A stretch of DNA of 64,000 bases from contig NZ_CP042301.2 in assembly GCF_007922615.2 (NCBI RefSeq), forward strand, positions 4,448,001 to 4,512,000, in the 5' to 3' direction. Both the position numbers and the translations under genes were made by a program. Below the pieces are notes generated by a model. It searched no databases, was not told the origin of the DNA, and worked only from the letters and a program-made list of their open reading frames with translations. Source of the stretch: Nitratireductor mangrovi. GTDB lineage: Bacteria > Pseudomonadota > Alphaproteobacteria > Rhizobiales > Rhizobiaceae. Numbering within the stretch: the first letter of the stretch is position 1; every line of letters starts with the position of its first letter. This document shows positions 34,861 to 44,492 of this stretch, piece after piece.

Positions 34861-36063
34861 ATGGCCGTCGCCGGCGCCGCCTTTCATCCCGAACGACTGC
34901 CTCACCTGCGCGACATGCTCGCCCGCCATGTCGAAAGCGGCTTCGTGCCCGGCCTCGTCGCGGCCATATGGCGCAAGGGCGAGCTGCATCTCGAAACGCT
35001 CGGCCACCAGGCTTTCGGGGGCGCGCCGATGCGGCGTGATTCCATCTTTCGCGGCGCCTCGATCACCAAGCCGGTGACGGCGGCCGCCGCCATGATCCTG
35101 GTCGAGGAAGGTCGGCTGCGTCTCGACGATCCCGTCGACCCCTTCCTACCCGAACTCTCCGGCCGCAAGGTCTTGAGGTCGATCGCAAGCGGCCTCGACG
35201 ACACCGTACCGGCCAACCGTCCGATCACCTTGCGCGACCTGCTCACCCAACGTCTTGGCCTTGGCGCGATCATGGTCTGGCCGCCGCAGCATCCGATCCA
35301 GCACGCCATGGCCGAGGCCGGCGTCGCGCCGGGCTTCGAGCTGCCGGCGCTCGACAACGATGCCTACATGGCAGCCCTCGGCGCCTTGCCGCTCGCCGCC
35401 CAGCCGGGCGAGGAATGGCTCTACAACAACGGTCTCGACGTTGCCGGCATCCTGATCGCCCGGGCGAGCGGGCAGTCGCTTGGCGACTTCATGCGCGAAA
35501 GGATGTTCGCTCCGCTCGGCATGAAGGACACCGGCTTCTTCGTCCCTGCCGCCAAGCGGGATCGACTGGTCACGCTCTACCGCAACGACCATGCGACCGG
35601 GCGGCTCATTGTCCACGACGATCCCGGCAGCAGATTCCCGCGGCCGCCGGTCTTCGAATCGGGCGCCGGCGGCCTCGTCACCACGGCCGACGACTATCTC
35701 GCCTTCCAGCGCATGCTGCTTGCCGGCGGCAGTCTTGACGGCAAGCGTATCCTGTCGCGCGCCTCGGTGGCGCTGATGACCACGGACCAGCTTTCGCCGG
35801 CACAGAAGGCCGGACCGCACGCAGCCATGTTTCTCAATGGCAATTCCGGCTGGGGTCTCGGCATGGCGGTGGCGCTCGCCCGCGACAATCTGTGGATGAA
35901 TCCCGGTCGCTTCGGCTGGGACGGCGGCTATGGCACCTCGGCCTATGCCGACCCGACCGAGGGACTTGCCGGAATCCTGCTCACCCAGCGCATGATGGAT
36001 TCGCCGGCGCCGCCGCCGACCTACACCGACTTCTGGACAGGCGCCTACCAGGCGATCGTCTGA
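34861..36063 (+). CDS. Serine hydrolase of the class C beta-lactamase / esterase family
   Basis: 400 aa, no clear signal peptide. SxxK motif SITK (S67, K70) and YxN motif YNN (Y188-N190) are present, with WDGGYGTS near the C-terminus in place of the KTG motif. This matches cytoplasmic esterases/peptidases of the penicillin-binding fold (EstB-like), not classical AmpC beta-lactamase. Converges on the DUF2254 gene (10-base gap). Confidence 0.87.
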   Translation: MAVAGAAFHPERLPHLRDMLARHVESGFVPGLVAAIWRKGELHLETLGHQAFGGAPMRRDSIFRGASITKPVTAAAAMILVEEGRLRLDDPVDPFLPELSGRKVLRSIASGLDDTVPANRPITLRDLLTQRLGLGAIMVWPPQHPIQHAMAEAGVAPGFELPALDNDAYMAALGALPLAAQPGEEWLYNNGLDVAGILIARASGQSLGDFMRERMFAPLGMKDTGFFVPAAKRDRLVTLYRNDHATGRLIVHDDPGSRFPRPPVFESGAGGLVTTADDYLAFQRMLLAGGSLDGKRILSRASVALMTTDQLSPAQKAGPHAAMFLNGNSGWGLGMAVALARDNLWMNPGRFGWDGGYGTSAYADPTEGLAGILLTQRMMDSPAPPPTYTDFWTGAYQAIV

Positions 36064-36073
36064 GCCGGCATAA

Positions 36074-37339
36074 TCACGCCGCGGGCGAATGCGCCGGGTT
36101 CACCGCTCTCGCGGCTTCCCTGACCCGCTCAAGGTCCGGTTCGAAGGAAAGCCCGGCCTCGGCCCGCTGCAGCGCCAGAACAGAGCGCCGCACGGCCTCT
36201 TCTCGGCAGCGGCCGTCGCCTGCCCGCGCCAGTGCCGCGAACGCCTTCTGCAGGCGGATCTGGATCTCGGCCAGCCCGACCCCGTCGCGCGCGATCGGCG
36301 CGAAGATGTCGTCGTACATGTCGGCCATGGAGAGCGACGGCACGCGGACGCGCGGAAAGGTAGGTTCCTCCGGTTCGTCGGCCTCGGCCCACACCGAGAG
36401 GATGCGCACGGCACGGCCGATGACGTCGATTGCCGTGCCGGGATCGTTGAGCGCCGGCGACAGCGCCCGTGAGGCGATCTCCGCCAGCACGGCCAGGCCG
36501 AAGCGCGGATCCTGGTCGTAGGAGCGTTCTTCTCCGACCGTGAACGCCGCACGGATCGCGGCCAGCTGCCCGTCGCTGCCGTTGTGGTCGAAACGGGCGA
36601 TCGGCCGCCCAGGATCGACAAAGGTGCCGGGAAGGGCCTCGACGACGAGGTCGCTGCCGGCGGCCTCCGCGATTTCCGACAGGGCGCGCATGTCGATATG
36701 CTGAACATACCCGACGCGTTCGGGGAAGACGGCCTTGCCGACCGGCATCGCCTTCGTAGACTCGAGCGGCTGTCCGCCCAGCCATGGCAACCGTTTGCGG
36801 TCACGCACGGCCTTCATCGTCGCCTGTTCGACCTGCCGGGTCGTGTCGCCCACGCGGCCGAGACGCAGCAGGTAGTCGATCCAGCGAAGCAGGGTCACCA
36901 CGATCAGGATGACCACGAACAGGGTGACGGCGAAGAGTACCGCGCGCCCGCGTTCGCCATAGGCGCCCATCGACAGCGTAATGATGGCGACGAGGCTGAA
37001 CAGGAACGAGCCTACGAAGGTGCCGAGAACGTTCTGGGTCGTCGTGTCTGCCATCAACAGCCGCGTCGCGCGCGGCGTCACGTTGGTTGTTGCCGCGGCG
37101 TAGGCGGCGACCACAGTGCTCAGCGAGAAGATGGTCACCGCCAGCATGCTGGAGGCGATGATGTCGAGGATATTCTCCACCGAGTCCGCGCCGAGCCGCT
37201 CCGCGAGGCCTTCGGGGATGAACGGGGAGACGACCAGCGACACCAGCGCGGCAGCAACCGCGAGCAGAGAGATCAGCGTGGCCCTGAACCAGAGCCTTCG
37301 CGTGATCTGGAGCAGAAGCCAACCCCAGCGTGACAGCAT
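36074..37339 (-). CDS. DUF2254 family membrane protein
   Basis: 421 aa. Four transmembrane helices in the first 155 residues are followed by a soluble domain (about 160-410) with conserved GYVQHIDMRALSEIAEAAG and DPRFGLAVLAEIASRALSPALNDPGTA segments. Family members are inner-membrane proteins of unknown function. No operon partner; it is flanked by genes on the other strand. Confidence 0.87.
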   Translation of the reverse strand: MLSRWGWLLLQITRRLWFRATLISLLAVAAALVSLVVSPFIPEGLAERLGADSVENILDIIASSMLAVTIFSLSTVVAAYAAATTNVTPRATRLLMADTTTQNVLGTFVGSFLFSLVAIITLSMGAYGERGRAVLFAVTLFVVILIVVTLLRWIDYLLRLGRVGDTTRQVEQATMKAVRDRKRLPWLGGQPLESTKAMPVGKAVFPERVGYVQHIDMRALSEIAEAAGSDLVVEALPGTFVDPGRPIARFDHNGSDGQLAAIRAAFTVGEERSYDQDPRFGLAVLAEIASRALSPALNDPGTAIDVIGRAVRILSVWAEADEPEEPTFPRVRVPSLSMADMYDDIFAPIARDGVGLAEIQIRLQKAFAALARAGDGRCREEAVRRSVLALQRAEAGLSFEPDLERVREAARAVNPAHSPAA

Positions 37340-37495
37340 GATCCTGTGCTCTTCCTCGATCCTTTGCGATCTCTCTCTTATGCGGGGCGCCCGCTAAGGG
37401 TGCAACGATCGGCGAGAACCTTTTGCTCGCCGCGGCCATTGGCAACGGCCCAGCGCCAACGCATAACAGGCCCAGTTTCTTCGAACTCCCGGCCC

Positions 37496-38578
37496 ATGCA
37501 GAAGCAGATAGAGCCCGAACCGCCCATCAGCGCCTGGCAGCCCGCCCTGCAATGGGCGGCGCTCCTCGTGCTGTCGGTCTGCCTTGCCGGCGTGCTGGAG
37601 CTTGCCGGCCTGCCTGCTGCGCTGCTGATTGGCCCGATGATCGCGGCGGTCGTCTGCGGGACCAACGGCGCCACCGTTCGCGTTCCCCCGACCGCCTATC
37701 TCGCCGCGCAGGGCGTGGTCGGCTGCCTGGTCGCCACCGCGCTGGCGCCGGAGATGCTTGCCGCTTTCGTCGCGCGCTGGCCGCTGTTCCTGGGCGTCGT
37801 CCTCGCCACGCTCGCCGCCTCCGGGCTCCTTGGCGCGATGGTCAGCCGCTGGGGCGCCCTGCCGGGCACCACGGCGGTCTGGGGTTCCGCGCCCGGCGCG
37901 GCGTCGGCGATGGTGGTGATGGCCGACGCCTTCGGCGCCGACGCGCGGCTGGTCGCCTTCATGCAATATCTGCGCGTCATCTTCGTCTCGCTGTCGGCGG
38001 CCCTGCTGGCGCGCTTTTTCGTCGACACGACCGGCGCTCCAGTCCCGGCGATCGAGTGGTTCCCGCCGCTTGCCTGGCCCGACTTTCCGGCGACCCTCGC
38101 GATCGCCCTCGTCGGAGCTTTCGGCGGCAAGGCGCTGCGGCTGCCCGGTGGCGCGCTCCTGACGCCGATCCTGCTCGGTGCCGCTTTGCAACTTTCGGGG
38201 CTGGTGGCTCTGCAACTGCCCGAATGGCTGCTTGCCCTCAGCTACACGATCGTCGGCTGGACCATCGGGCTTAAATTCACCCGGCCGATCCTCGTCCACG
38301 CGGCGCGCGCCCTGCCGCAGGTCGTGCTGGCGATCCTGCTGCTGATTGCCTTTTGCGCGGCCATCGGCGCCGTGATGGCGCCGGTCCTCGGCGTTGATCC
38401 GCTCACTGCCTTTCTCGCCACCAGTCCCGGCGGCATGGATTCCATTGCCATCATCGCCGCCGCCTCGCGCGACGTCGACCTCTCTTTCGTCATGACGCTG
38501 CAGATGGCGCGCTTCGTGATCGTGCTCCTGTTCGGGCCGCCGCTGGCGCGGCTGATCGCCGGACGCATCAAGCCCTGA
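37496..38578 (+). CDS. AbrB-family integral membrane protein (putative transporter)
   Basis: 360 aa from the ATG at 37496. About ten hydrophobic helices arranged as two similar halves, each with a glycine-rich P-G-x-A motif (GTTAVWGSAPGAASAMVVMADAFGAD and ATSPGGMDSIAIIAAASRD). This is the AbrB/AmoA-like membrane family (often mislabelled transcriptional regulator or ammonia monooxygenase), probably a transporter for a small organic acid. The first 50 codons of the longer open frame are not homologous-looking. Followed by a DUF6460 gene after 76 bases. Confidence 0.85.
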   Translation: MQKQIEPEPPISAWQPALQWAALLVLSVCLAGVLELAGLPAALLIGPMIAAVVCGTNGATVRVPPTAYLAAQGVVGCLVATALAPEMLAAFVARWPLFLGVVLATLAASGLLGAMVSRWGALPGTTAVWGSAPGAASAMVVMADAFGADARLVAFMQYLRVIFVSLSAALLARFFVDTTGAPVPAIEWFPPLAWPDFPATLAIALVGAFGGKALRLPGGALLTPILLGAALQLSGLVALQLPEWLLALSYTIVGWTIGLKFTRPILVHAARALPQVVLAILLLIAFCAAIGAVMAPVLGVDPLTAFLATSPGGMDSIAIIAAASRDVDLSFVMTLQMARFVIVLLFGPPLARLIAGRIKP

Positions 38579-38654
38579 CGGGCCGCGCCTTGAAGGCGCC
38601 GCCGTCTCATTCTATGTGCCAGGCTTCATTTCACGAGCAAGGCGAGGCCCGAGC

Positions 38655-38921
38655 GTGTCTGGATCGATAACCCGCTTTCTCGGCGACAGCCCGCTGCGCG
38701 TCGTCGTCAAGCTCGCCGTCGTCTCCTTCCTGGTCGGCATCGTCATGAATGCCTTCGGCTGGTCGCCGCTGGACGTCTGGTACGCGCTGCGCGAGATGGT
38801 GCTCGACATCTGGAACATGGGCTTTGCCGCGCTCGGCCGCTTCGGCGAATATCTCGCCCTCGGCGCCGCCGTCGTCATCCCCGCCTTCATCGTTCTGAGG
38901 ATATTGAGCCTCAGGCGGTAG
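38655..38921 (+). CDS. DUF6460 small membrane protein
   Basis: 88 aa using the GTG at 38655, preceded by a GGCGAGG stretch; a GTG at 38616 would add 13 residues. It begins SGSITRFLGDSPLRVVVKL and has two predicted membrane helices (about 15-35 and 60-80). The family is a Rhizobiales inner-membrane protein of unknown role. Its last 11 bases overlap the end of the converging HDAC-like gene. Confidence 0.72.
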   Translation: MSGSITRFLGDSPLRVVVKLAVVSFLVGIVMNAFGWSPLDVWYALREMVLDIWNMGFAALGRFGEYLALGAAVVIPAFIVLRILSLRR

Positions 38922-39840
38922 TTTCGGGCACGCCTTCCCCGGCGAACTCGGCCGCCACCTCGAAGAGCGTCGCGTGCCGTTCCGCAAGTTCGGGCACGTC
39001 CATCGAATAGCCGCCGCCGATGACGCCGCAGACGGGGATGCCCTCGCCGCGGAAATGGCCGATCACCATTCTGTCACGCTGCCGCAGCCCCTTGTCGCTC
39101 AGCGCCAGCTTGCCCAGCCGGTCGCCTTCATGCGGGTCGACCCCGGCATTGTAGAACACGATGTCCGGCCGCCCGTAGTCGTAAAGCAGCGGCAGGATGG
39201 CGGCAAGCTTGTCCAGATAGGCGCCGTCGCCGGTGCCTTCAGGCAGTGCGATATCGAGGTCCGACGGGATCTTGCGCACCGGATAGTTCTTCTCCGCGTG
39301 CATGGAGAAGGTGAAGACGCGCGGCTCGGTCGCGAAGATGTCGGCGGTGCCGTCGCCCTGATGCACGTCGAGGTCGATGACCAGGATACGGCGGACCGCG
39401 TTCTCGGCCAGCAGCGCAGAGGCGGCCACGCCGACATCGTTGAAGGTGCAGAAGCCGGCGCCCTGGGCGCGGCGCGCATGATGCGAGCCGCCGGCGGTGT
39501 TGCAGGCGAGGCCGCGCGCCAGCGCCAGCCGCGCCGCCAGCAGGGTGCCCGAGGTGGCGAGATGCGCGCGCCGCGCCACCCGCTCGCCGACCGGGAAGCC
39601 GATTTCCTTCTCGATCTTCGCAGGCACGGTACAGGTCAGCACCTGCTCGACATAGAGTGGCTCGTGCGCCAGCGTCAGAAGATCGGCGCCGATCGGCTCG
39701 GGAACATGCAGGTTTCCCTCGGCCACCAGTCCGCGCCGCTCGAGCGCATCCATCAGGAAGCGGTATTTGCCCATCGGAAAGCGGTGATGGGCGGGGAACT
39801 TCGCATCGTAGTCGGGATGGTGAACGATCGACAGCGCCAT
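38911..39840 (-). CDS. Histone-deacetylase-family amidohydrolase
   Basis: 309 aa from the ATG at 39838-39840. Zinc-dependent arginase/deacetylase fold: the His pair in GGSHHARRAQGAGFCTFND, metal ligands in DLDVHQGDGT and the Asp in NAGVDPHEGDRLG. Bacterial members remove acetyl groups from polyamines, acetoin-related compounds or proteins; the substrate is not evident. It converges on the DUF6460 gene with an 11-base overlap. Confidence 0.92.
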   Translation of the reverse strand: MALSIVHHPDYDAKFPAHHRFPMGKYRFLMDALERRGLVAEGNLHVPEPIGADLLTLAHEPLYVEQVLTCTVPAKIEKEIGFPVGERVARRAHLATSGTLLAARLALARGLACNTAGGSHHARRAQGAGFCTFNDVGVAASALLAENAVRRILVIDLDVHQGDGTADIFATEPRVFTFSMHAEKNYPVRKIPSDLDIALPEGTGDGAYLDKLAAILPLLYDYGRPDIVFYNAGVDPHEGDRLGKLALSDKGLRQRDRMVIGHFRGEGIPVCGVIGGGYSMDVPELAERHATLFEVAAEFAGEGVPETTA

Positions 39841-40014
39841 GTTCAACAAGCTAGGGAGTCGCGTGCATCAAGAAAAGGCTTGCCCTGCCACTATTGTGGC
39901 TCGGCCCCGGTCCGGGTAGAGCCGCTTCGCTCGGACCGGCATCCACCCGGCCAGATTCCAACCACTTGCCGGCCTCCGTCCCGCATCCCGTCGCCGGGAA
40001 GGAAACGCACTGTC

Positions 40015-41379
40015 ATGCAAAACGATAACAATCCTTCCGTGCTCGAACCCGCCGTTGCCGCCAATGGCCGCACCTTCACGGTCACCCACAAGCTCGTTTT
40101 GTCGATCGCGGTACCGATGACGCTTGCCTATCTGACCACGCCGCTGCTCGGCCTGACCGACACCGCCGTGGTCGGCCAGTTCGGCGATCCGGTGCTGCTC
40201 GGCGGCCTGGCGGCCGGCGCGATCGTTTTCGACCTGGTTTTCACAACCTTCAACTTCCTGCGCTCCGGCACCACCGGTCTTGTCGCCCAGGCCTATGGCC
40301 GTGGCGACGCGCGCGCTGAACAGGCCTGGTTCTGGCGTGCCTATGCCGTCTCCATCCTGATCGGGCTGGCGACGATCGCGGCCGCGCCGCTGATTGCCTG
40401 GGTCGGCGCCTGGTTCATTGGCGGCGGCGAGGGCGTCACCAGCGCCATGCGCACCTATGTCCTGATCCGCCTACTCTCGGCGCCGGTGGCGCTCGCTAAC
40501 TACGCCATCCTCGGCTACGTGCTCGGACGCGGCGAGGCGCTGCTTGGCCTGTTCCTGCAGATCGTGCTCAACGGCTGCAACATCGCGCTCTCGATCTGGC
40601 TCGGCCTTGGCCTCGGCTGGGGGCTCGAAGGCGTCGCCTGGGGCACCGTCGGCGGTGAAACGATCGCCTTCGTCGTCGGCACGCTGATCGTCCTGCGGCG
40701 CTTCTCGCGGCTGCCCAATCCGCGCCGTGCCGAACTCCTCGACCCGGCCGCGCTCAGGCAGATGGTCGCTGTCAACCGCGACATCATGATCCGCTCTTTC
40801 GTTTTGCTTGGCGCCTTCGCGCTGTTCACCCGGCAGGGCGCCCAGCTCGGCACGCTGACGCTGGCCGCCAACGCGGTGCTGATGAACTTCTTCCTCGTCG
40901 CCGGCTATTTTCTCGACGGTTTCGCTACCGCCGCCGAGCAGCTGGCCGGCCGCGCCGTCGGCGCCCGCCACAAGCCGGCCTTCGGCGATGCCGTCCGGCT
41001 TTCCTCGATCTGGGGTTTCGCCATGGCCGGCATCGCCACCGTGATCGGCCTCACCTTCGGCAACGACCTCGTCGCCATCGTGACGACGTCCGAGGATGTG
41101 CGCGCCGTCGCCGCCCTCTACCTGCCATGGGCCGCGTTCACGGCCGTCTCCGGCGTGCTCGCCTTCCAGATGGACGGCGTCTATATCGGCGCCACCTGGT
41201 CGCGAGACATGCGCAACATGATGCTCCTGTCCTTCGCGCTGTTTCTGGCGGCGCTCTACGCGTTGCCCGCCTTCTTCGGCAATCACGGGCTGTGGGCGGC
41301 GCTGCACGTCTTCCTGGTCGTGCGCGGCTTCAGTCTCGGCGCGATCCTGCCGGCGCGCATGCGCGCTACCTTCGGCTGA
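40015..41379 (+). CDS. MATE family efflux transporter (DinF-like)
   Basis: 454 aa from the ATG at 40015, twelve transmembrane helices in two six-helix halves. The first half begins LSIAVPMTLAYLTTPLLGLTDTAVVGQF, typical of the DinF branch. It exports drugs or metabolites with H+ or Na+. The open frame extends far upstream over the opposite HDAC gene but is a shadow there. Ends 64 bases before the converging pyrD. Confidence 0.9.
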   Translation: MQNDNNPSVLEPAVAANGRTFTVTHKLVLSIAVPMTLAYLTTPLLGLTDTAVVGQFGDPVLLGGLAAGAIVFDLVFTTFNFLRSGTTGLVAQAYGRGDARAEQAWFWRAYAVSILIGLATIAAAPLIAWVGAWFIGGGEGVTSAMRTYVLIRLLSAPVALANYAILGYVLGRGEALLGLFLQIVLNGCNIALSIWLGLGLGWGLEGVAWGTVGGETIAFVVGTLIVLRRFSRLPNPRRAELLDPAALRQMVAVNRDIMIRSFVLLGAFALFTRQGAQLGTLTLAANAVLMNFFLVAGYFLDGFATAAEQLAGRAVGARHKPAFGDAVRLSSIWGFAMAGIATVIGLTFGNDLVAIVTTSEDVRAVAALYLPWAAFTAVSGVLAFQMDGVYIGATWSRDMRNMMLLSFALFLAALYALPAFFGNHGLWAALHVFLVVRGFSLGAILPARMRATFG

Positions 41380-41443
41380 AGCAATTCCAGGGAAGCCGGT
41401 CTTCGGTTTGGAATTGCTTGAGAAATTGAGCGGTTCTGTTGGG

Positions 41444-42526
41444 CTATTCGATCGGCGCGGCGGCCCATTTGTCGACATGGGCGTCGCGCAGTTCCGCGAT
41501 CGACGCGACGCCTTCCCGCGCGGCGAGCTGCGACAGGCCCGACACGATGCGGCCTGGCATGGTCGGCCCTGCATAGACCATGCCGGTGTAGAGCTGCACG
41601 AGGTCGGCCCCGGCGCGGATCTTCTCCGCGGCACTTTCAGCCGAGTCGACCCCGCCGACGCCGATCAGCGCGAGCTTCGGCCCGACCAGCCGGCGCATGC
41701 GCGCCAGCACGGCGGTCGAGCGGGCAAAGAGCGGCTTGCCGGACAGACCTCCCGTCTCCGCGCGGGCCGGCGAGCGCAAGCCGTCGCGCGCCAGCGACGT
41801 GTTCGACACGATCACCCCGTCGATGCCGTTGGCCGCCACCTCGGCCGCGACATCCTCGAGGTCGCCTTGCGTGAGGTCGGGCGCGATCTTGAGGAAGATC
41901 GGAACGTCCGGCCTGTCCGAGGCCTTGCGCGCCGCCGAAACGCGTCCAAGCAGTTCGGCAAGCTGGGCGCGGCCCTGCAGATTGCGCAGGCCCGGCGTAT
42001 TGGGCGAGGAAATGTTGACGGTCAGGTAGCTGGCAAGCGTGGCGAAGGATGCCACGCCCGCCTCGTAATCGGCAATCCGGTCGGCAGCATCCTTGTTGGC
42101 GCCGATATTGGCCCCCACGATGCCGTCGCGTCCGGCGCGTGCCCGCAATCGCGCGGCGGCGGCCTCATGGCCTTCATTGTTGAAGCCGAGCCGGTTGATG
42201 ACGGCGGCGTCGGCTTCGAGCCGGAAGATGCGCGGCTTCGGATTGCCGGGTTGCGCCAGCGGCGTCACCGTGCCGATTTCGGCGAAGCCGAAACCGAGCG
42301 AAAGCAGTGCGTCGGGCACCTCGGCGTTCTTGTCGTAGCCGGCCGCCATCCCGAGCGGGTTGGGGAAGGAGAGCCCGGCCACCGTCACAGCCAGCCGGGG
42401 GTCGGGGGCGGGTGGTCGGCAGAGCGGTATCCCGCTCTTCAGCCCGGCGATCGAAAGCCCGTGTGCGGTTTCCGGATCGAAGGCGAAAAGCAGCCGCCGG
42501 CCGACCCGGTCGAAAAGCCCCCTCAT
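41444..42526 (-). CDS. pyrD: Dihydroorotate dehydrogenase (quinone), class 2
   Basis: 360 aa from the ATG at 42524-42526. The N-terminal amphipathic extension (about 1-40) anchors it to the membrane for quinone. FMN-binding barrel with NPLGMAAGYDKNAE, catalytic Ser in NISSPNTPGLRNLQG and GVGGVDSAESA near the end. Fourth step of pyrimidine synthesis. The start overlaps the stop of the DUF952 gene by 4 bases, so the two are coupled. Confidence 0.95.
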   Translation of the reverse strand: MRGLFDRVGRRLLFAFDPETAHGLSIAGLKSGIPLCRPPAPDPRLAVTVAGLSFPNPLGMAAGYDKNAEVPDALLSLGFGFAEIGTVTPLAQPGNPKPRIFRLEADAAVINRLGFNNEGHEAAAARLRARAGRDGIVGANIGANKDAADRIADYEAGVASFATLASYLTVNISSPNTPGLRNLQGRAQLAELLGRVSAARKASDRPDVPIFLKIAPDLTQGDLEDVAAEVAANGIDGVIVSNTSLARDGLRSPARAETGGLSGKPLFARSTAVLARMRRLVGPKLALIGVGGVDSAESAAEKIRAGADLVQLYTGMVYAGPTMPGRIVSGLSQLAAREGVASIAELRDAHVDKWAAAPIE

Positions 42527-42870
42527 TCGCCGAGTTCCGGAAAGACGTGCACCCCGTCTTCGCCAAGCGGCAGCGGCCGTACCCACAGCACCACGCCGAG
42601 GTCGAGGCTGGCATGAAGATGCGGGAACAGAGCACCGCCGCGCGAGACCTCGTATTTCAGTGCCGGTCCGAGCTTTTCTCCATCGACCGCGACCAGCACC
42701 AGGTCGCTCTGGCCGGCAAAATGCTTGGCGGCAGTCTCGCGCACCTGGCCGGCGGTCGAAAAATGAATGTAGCCGTCGGCAAGGTCGATCGAGGCACCGG
42801 TGAACTCGCCCGCCTGCTCGGCCTGCCGCCAGAGTACGGCGGGGCAGATCTTGTAGATGATGTCGCTCAT
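42523..42870 (-). CDS. DUF952 family protein
   Basis: 115 aa from the ATG at 42868-42870. It begins DIIYKICPAVLW and carries the family signature DGYIHFSTAGQVRETAAKHF and a C-terminal FPHLHASL segment. DUF952 folds like an ADP-ribosyltransferase-type small domain in structural surveys, but no activity is established. Upstream partner of pyrD with a 4-base overlap. Confidence 0.87.
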   Translation of the reverse strand: MSDIIYKICPAVLWRQAEQAGEFTGASIDLADGYIHFSTAGQVRETAAKHFAGQSDLVLVAVDGEKLGPALKYEVSRGGALFPHLHASLDLGVVLWVRPLPLGEDGVHVFPELGE

Positions 42871-42999
42871 GCCAGCCCTATAGCGGCGGGCGTCGCCGGG
42901 CGAAAGCACACATGGCCGGACGGACGCCGAAATGCGGCGGTTCTCCCCATTTCCGGCGCAAAGCCGTGTTTCAGTGGCGCGGAAGCATCGGAGGGCATC

Positions 43000-43431
43000 A
43001 TGCGGATCACGACATCGGGCTTGATGGCGGCGGCGGTATGGCTGGCCACCAGCGTTTCGGCGCCGGCGCAGGACGATGGCCGCTACTGGATCGAAAAGTC
43101 CGGCGACGGTTATGTCCGCATGGATCGCACGACCGGCGAGATGTCCTATTGCTCGGAAAGCAATGGCAGCATCATCTGTCGCCTGGCGGCAGACGACCGC
43201 AGCGCGCTCCAGGACGAGATCGCCCGCCTGCAGGACGAGATCGACGCCATCGAGGAAAGGCTCGCCGCGCTGGAAGCCAGGCCGGCGCCCGATGGCCTTC
43301 CGAGCGAGGACGAGTTCGAAAAGACGATGGGCTACATGGAGCGCTTCTTCCGCCGCTTCATGGACATCGTCAGGGATTTCGATCGCGACCTCGGCGGCGC
43401 GCCCGAGGACGAGACGCCGCAAAAGACCTGA
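43000..43431 (+). CDS. Exported protein of unknown function with a coiled coil
   Basis: 143 aa. Signal peptide about 1-23 (to SAPAQ), a short domain with two cysteines (MSYCSESNGSIICRL), then a charged coiled coil (about 66-95) and an acidic tail. Probably periplasmic. The two cysteines may form a disulfide. Divergent from the DUF952-pyrD pair; similar unnamed proteins are known in Rhizobiales. No function assigned. Confidence 0.72.
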   Translation: MRITTSGLMAAAVWLATSVSAPAQDDGRYWIEKSGDGYVRMDRTTGEMSYCSESNGSIICRLAADDRSALQDEIARLQDEIDAIEERLAALEARPAPDGLPSEDEFEKTMGYMERFFRRFMDIVRDFDRDLGGAPEDETPQKT

Positions 43432-43437
43432 GCAATA

Positions 43438-44286
43438 TCAGTCCGCCAGTGCCACGTTGCTGGGGCGCGCGCCGGCCGTTTCCGGCAATGGAACCGTCTT
43501 GCGGGTTTTCAGGTCGAGGATTACCGCGATGATCTCGCCCGTGACCAGCGGCGCGCCGTCCGCCATCCGCTTCATCTCGTGGCGCAGATGGAAGGTCTTG
43601 CCGGAAAAGGCCGACGGCAGCGAATAAAGCATCAGCCCGTCGCCGGCCCTTGCCGGCTGGTGATGGGTGATCTTCATCTCCAGCGCCACGCGGCCGAGAC
43701 CGTTCTGCGTCAGCCAGGCAATGCCGACCCCGCCCTGTTCCCAGACATGCGGCGCGGCGTCGGTGAAGCGCCCGACGTAGAACTGTTCGGTCAAAGCACC
43801 CGCCGCATCGCATTCGCCCGGCAGCGCGATGGAGCGGCTGGTGCAAAGCCCGCCCGCCGACAGCACCTCCTCCGCGGTCATAGGCGTCGCCGGCGCCGGC
43901 TCGACGCCGCGCGGCAGCGCCCGTTCGACATCGGCCGCATTCACCGCGCAGCCGCGAAAGCCGGGCAAGGGTGTGTCCAGAGCCGTCGCGGCGAGCTTGC
44001 CGCTTTCGAGGTTGAAGAGGCGGTGCACGACATGCCTTTGGTAAGGCCCGTCGGCGATCGTGCCGCTGACCGTCCTCGTCGTCGCGCCGGCGAAGAGCTC
44101 GGCGTGGTAGCGGACATGGCGCACCCTTGGCAGCGCATCGTCGAGCGGCCGCCCGGCCTGCTGGAAGGCAAACACCCGCGCCGCCTCGTCGAATCGCTTC
44201 AGGTAGAACTGGACGTTGAGATGGGCGTTTTCATCGCATTCCCAGGTGTTGATGAAGGAGCGATGGCTTTCGACGGCCCCGTTCAC
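43438..44286 (-). CDS. Double-hotdog acyl-CoA thioesterase-like protein
   Basis: 282 aa made of two tandem hotdog halves: FINTWECDENAHLNVQFYLKRFDEA in the first, and EQFYVGRFTDAAPHVW plus ALEMKITHHQPARAGDGL in the second. This is the 4-hydroxybenzoyl-CoA thioesterase-like family. The catalytic Asp/Asn in the first half is present (DENAHLN). Acyl substrate unknown. Converges on the 143-aa gene with 6 bases between the stops. Confidence 0.83.
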   Translation of the reverse strand: MNGAVESHRSFINTWECDENAHLNVQFYLKRFDEAARVFAFQQAGRPLDDALPRVRHVRYHAELFAGATTRTVSGTIADGPYQRHVVHRLFNLESGKLAATALDTPLPGFRGCAVNAADVERALPRGVEPAPATPMTAEEVLSAGGLCTSRSIALPGECDAAGALTEQFYVGRFTDAAPHVWEQGGVGIAWLTQNGLGRVALEMKITHHQPARAGDGLMLYSLPSAFSGKTFHLRHEMKRMADGAPLVTGEIIAVILDLKTRKTVPLPETAGARPSNVALAD

Positions 44287-44492
44287 GCCGTGCGCTCCCG
44301 CGTCCTGGCGCCGTGCTGTTGGTGGTGCCGTTCCGTCATTCGCGCCGCCTTCATCGCCTTGTCGTCCCCTGTCGCTGCGGCTCCCATATCGCTGGTTTGC
44401 ACCCGGTTGGAAAGTCCACTCCCTGCCGAAACGCGCGCGATCGTTCCGGCCTTCCCGCCGAAAGGCGGATAGGCAGTCGAGAGCGCTTTGGC

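Noticed and set aside
38974..40014. A long + strand open frame continuing upstream of the MATE gene, apparently giving an 801-aa protein
   Set aside because: It lies opposite the HDAC-like gene and is low-complexity Arg/Gly/Asp sequence; the MATE start at 40015 has a proper N-terminus.
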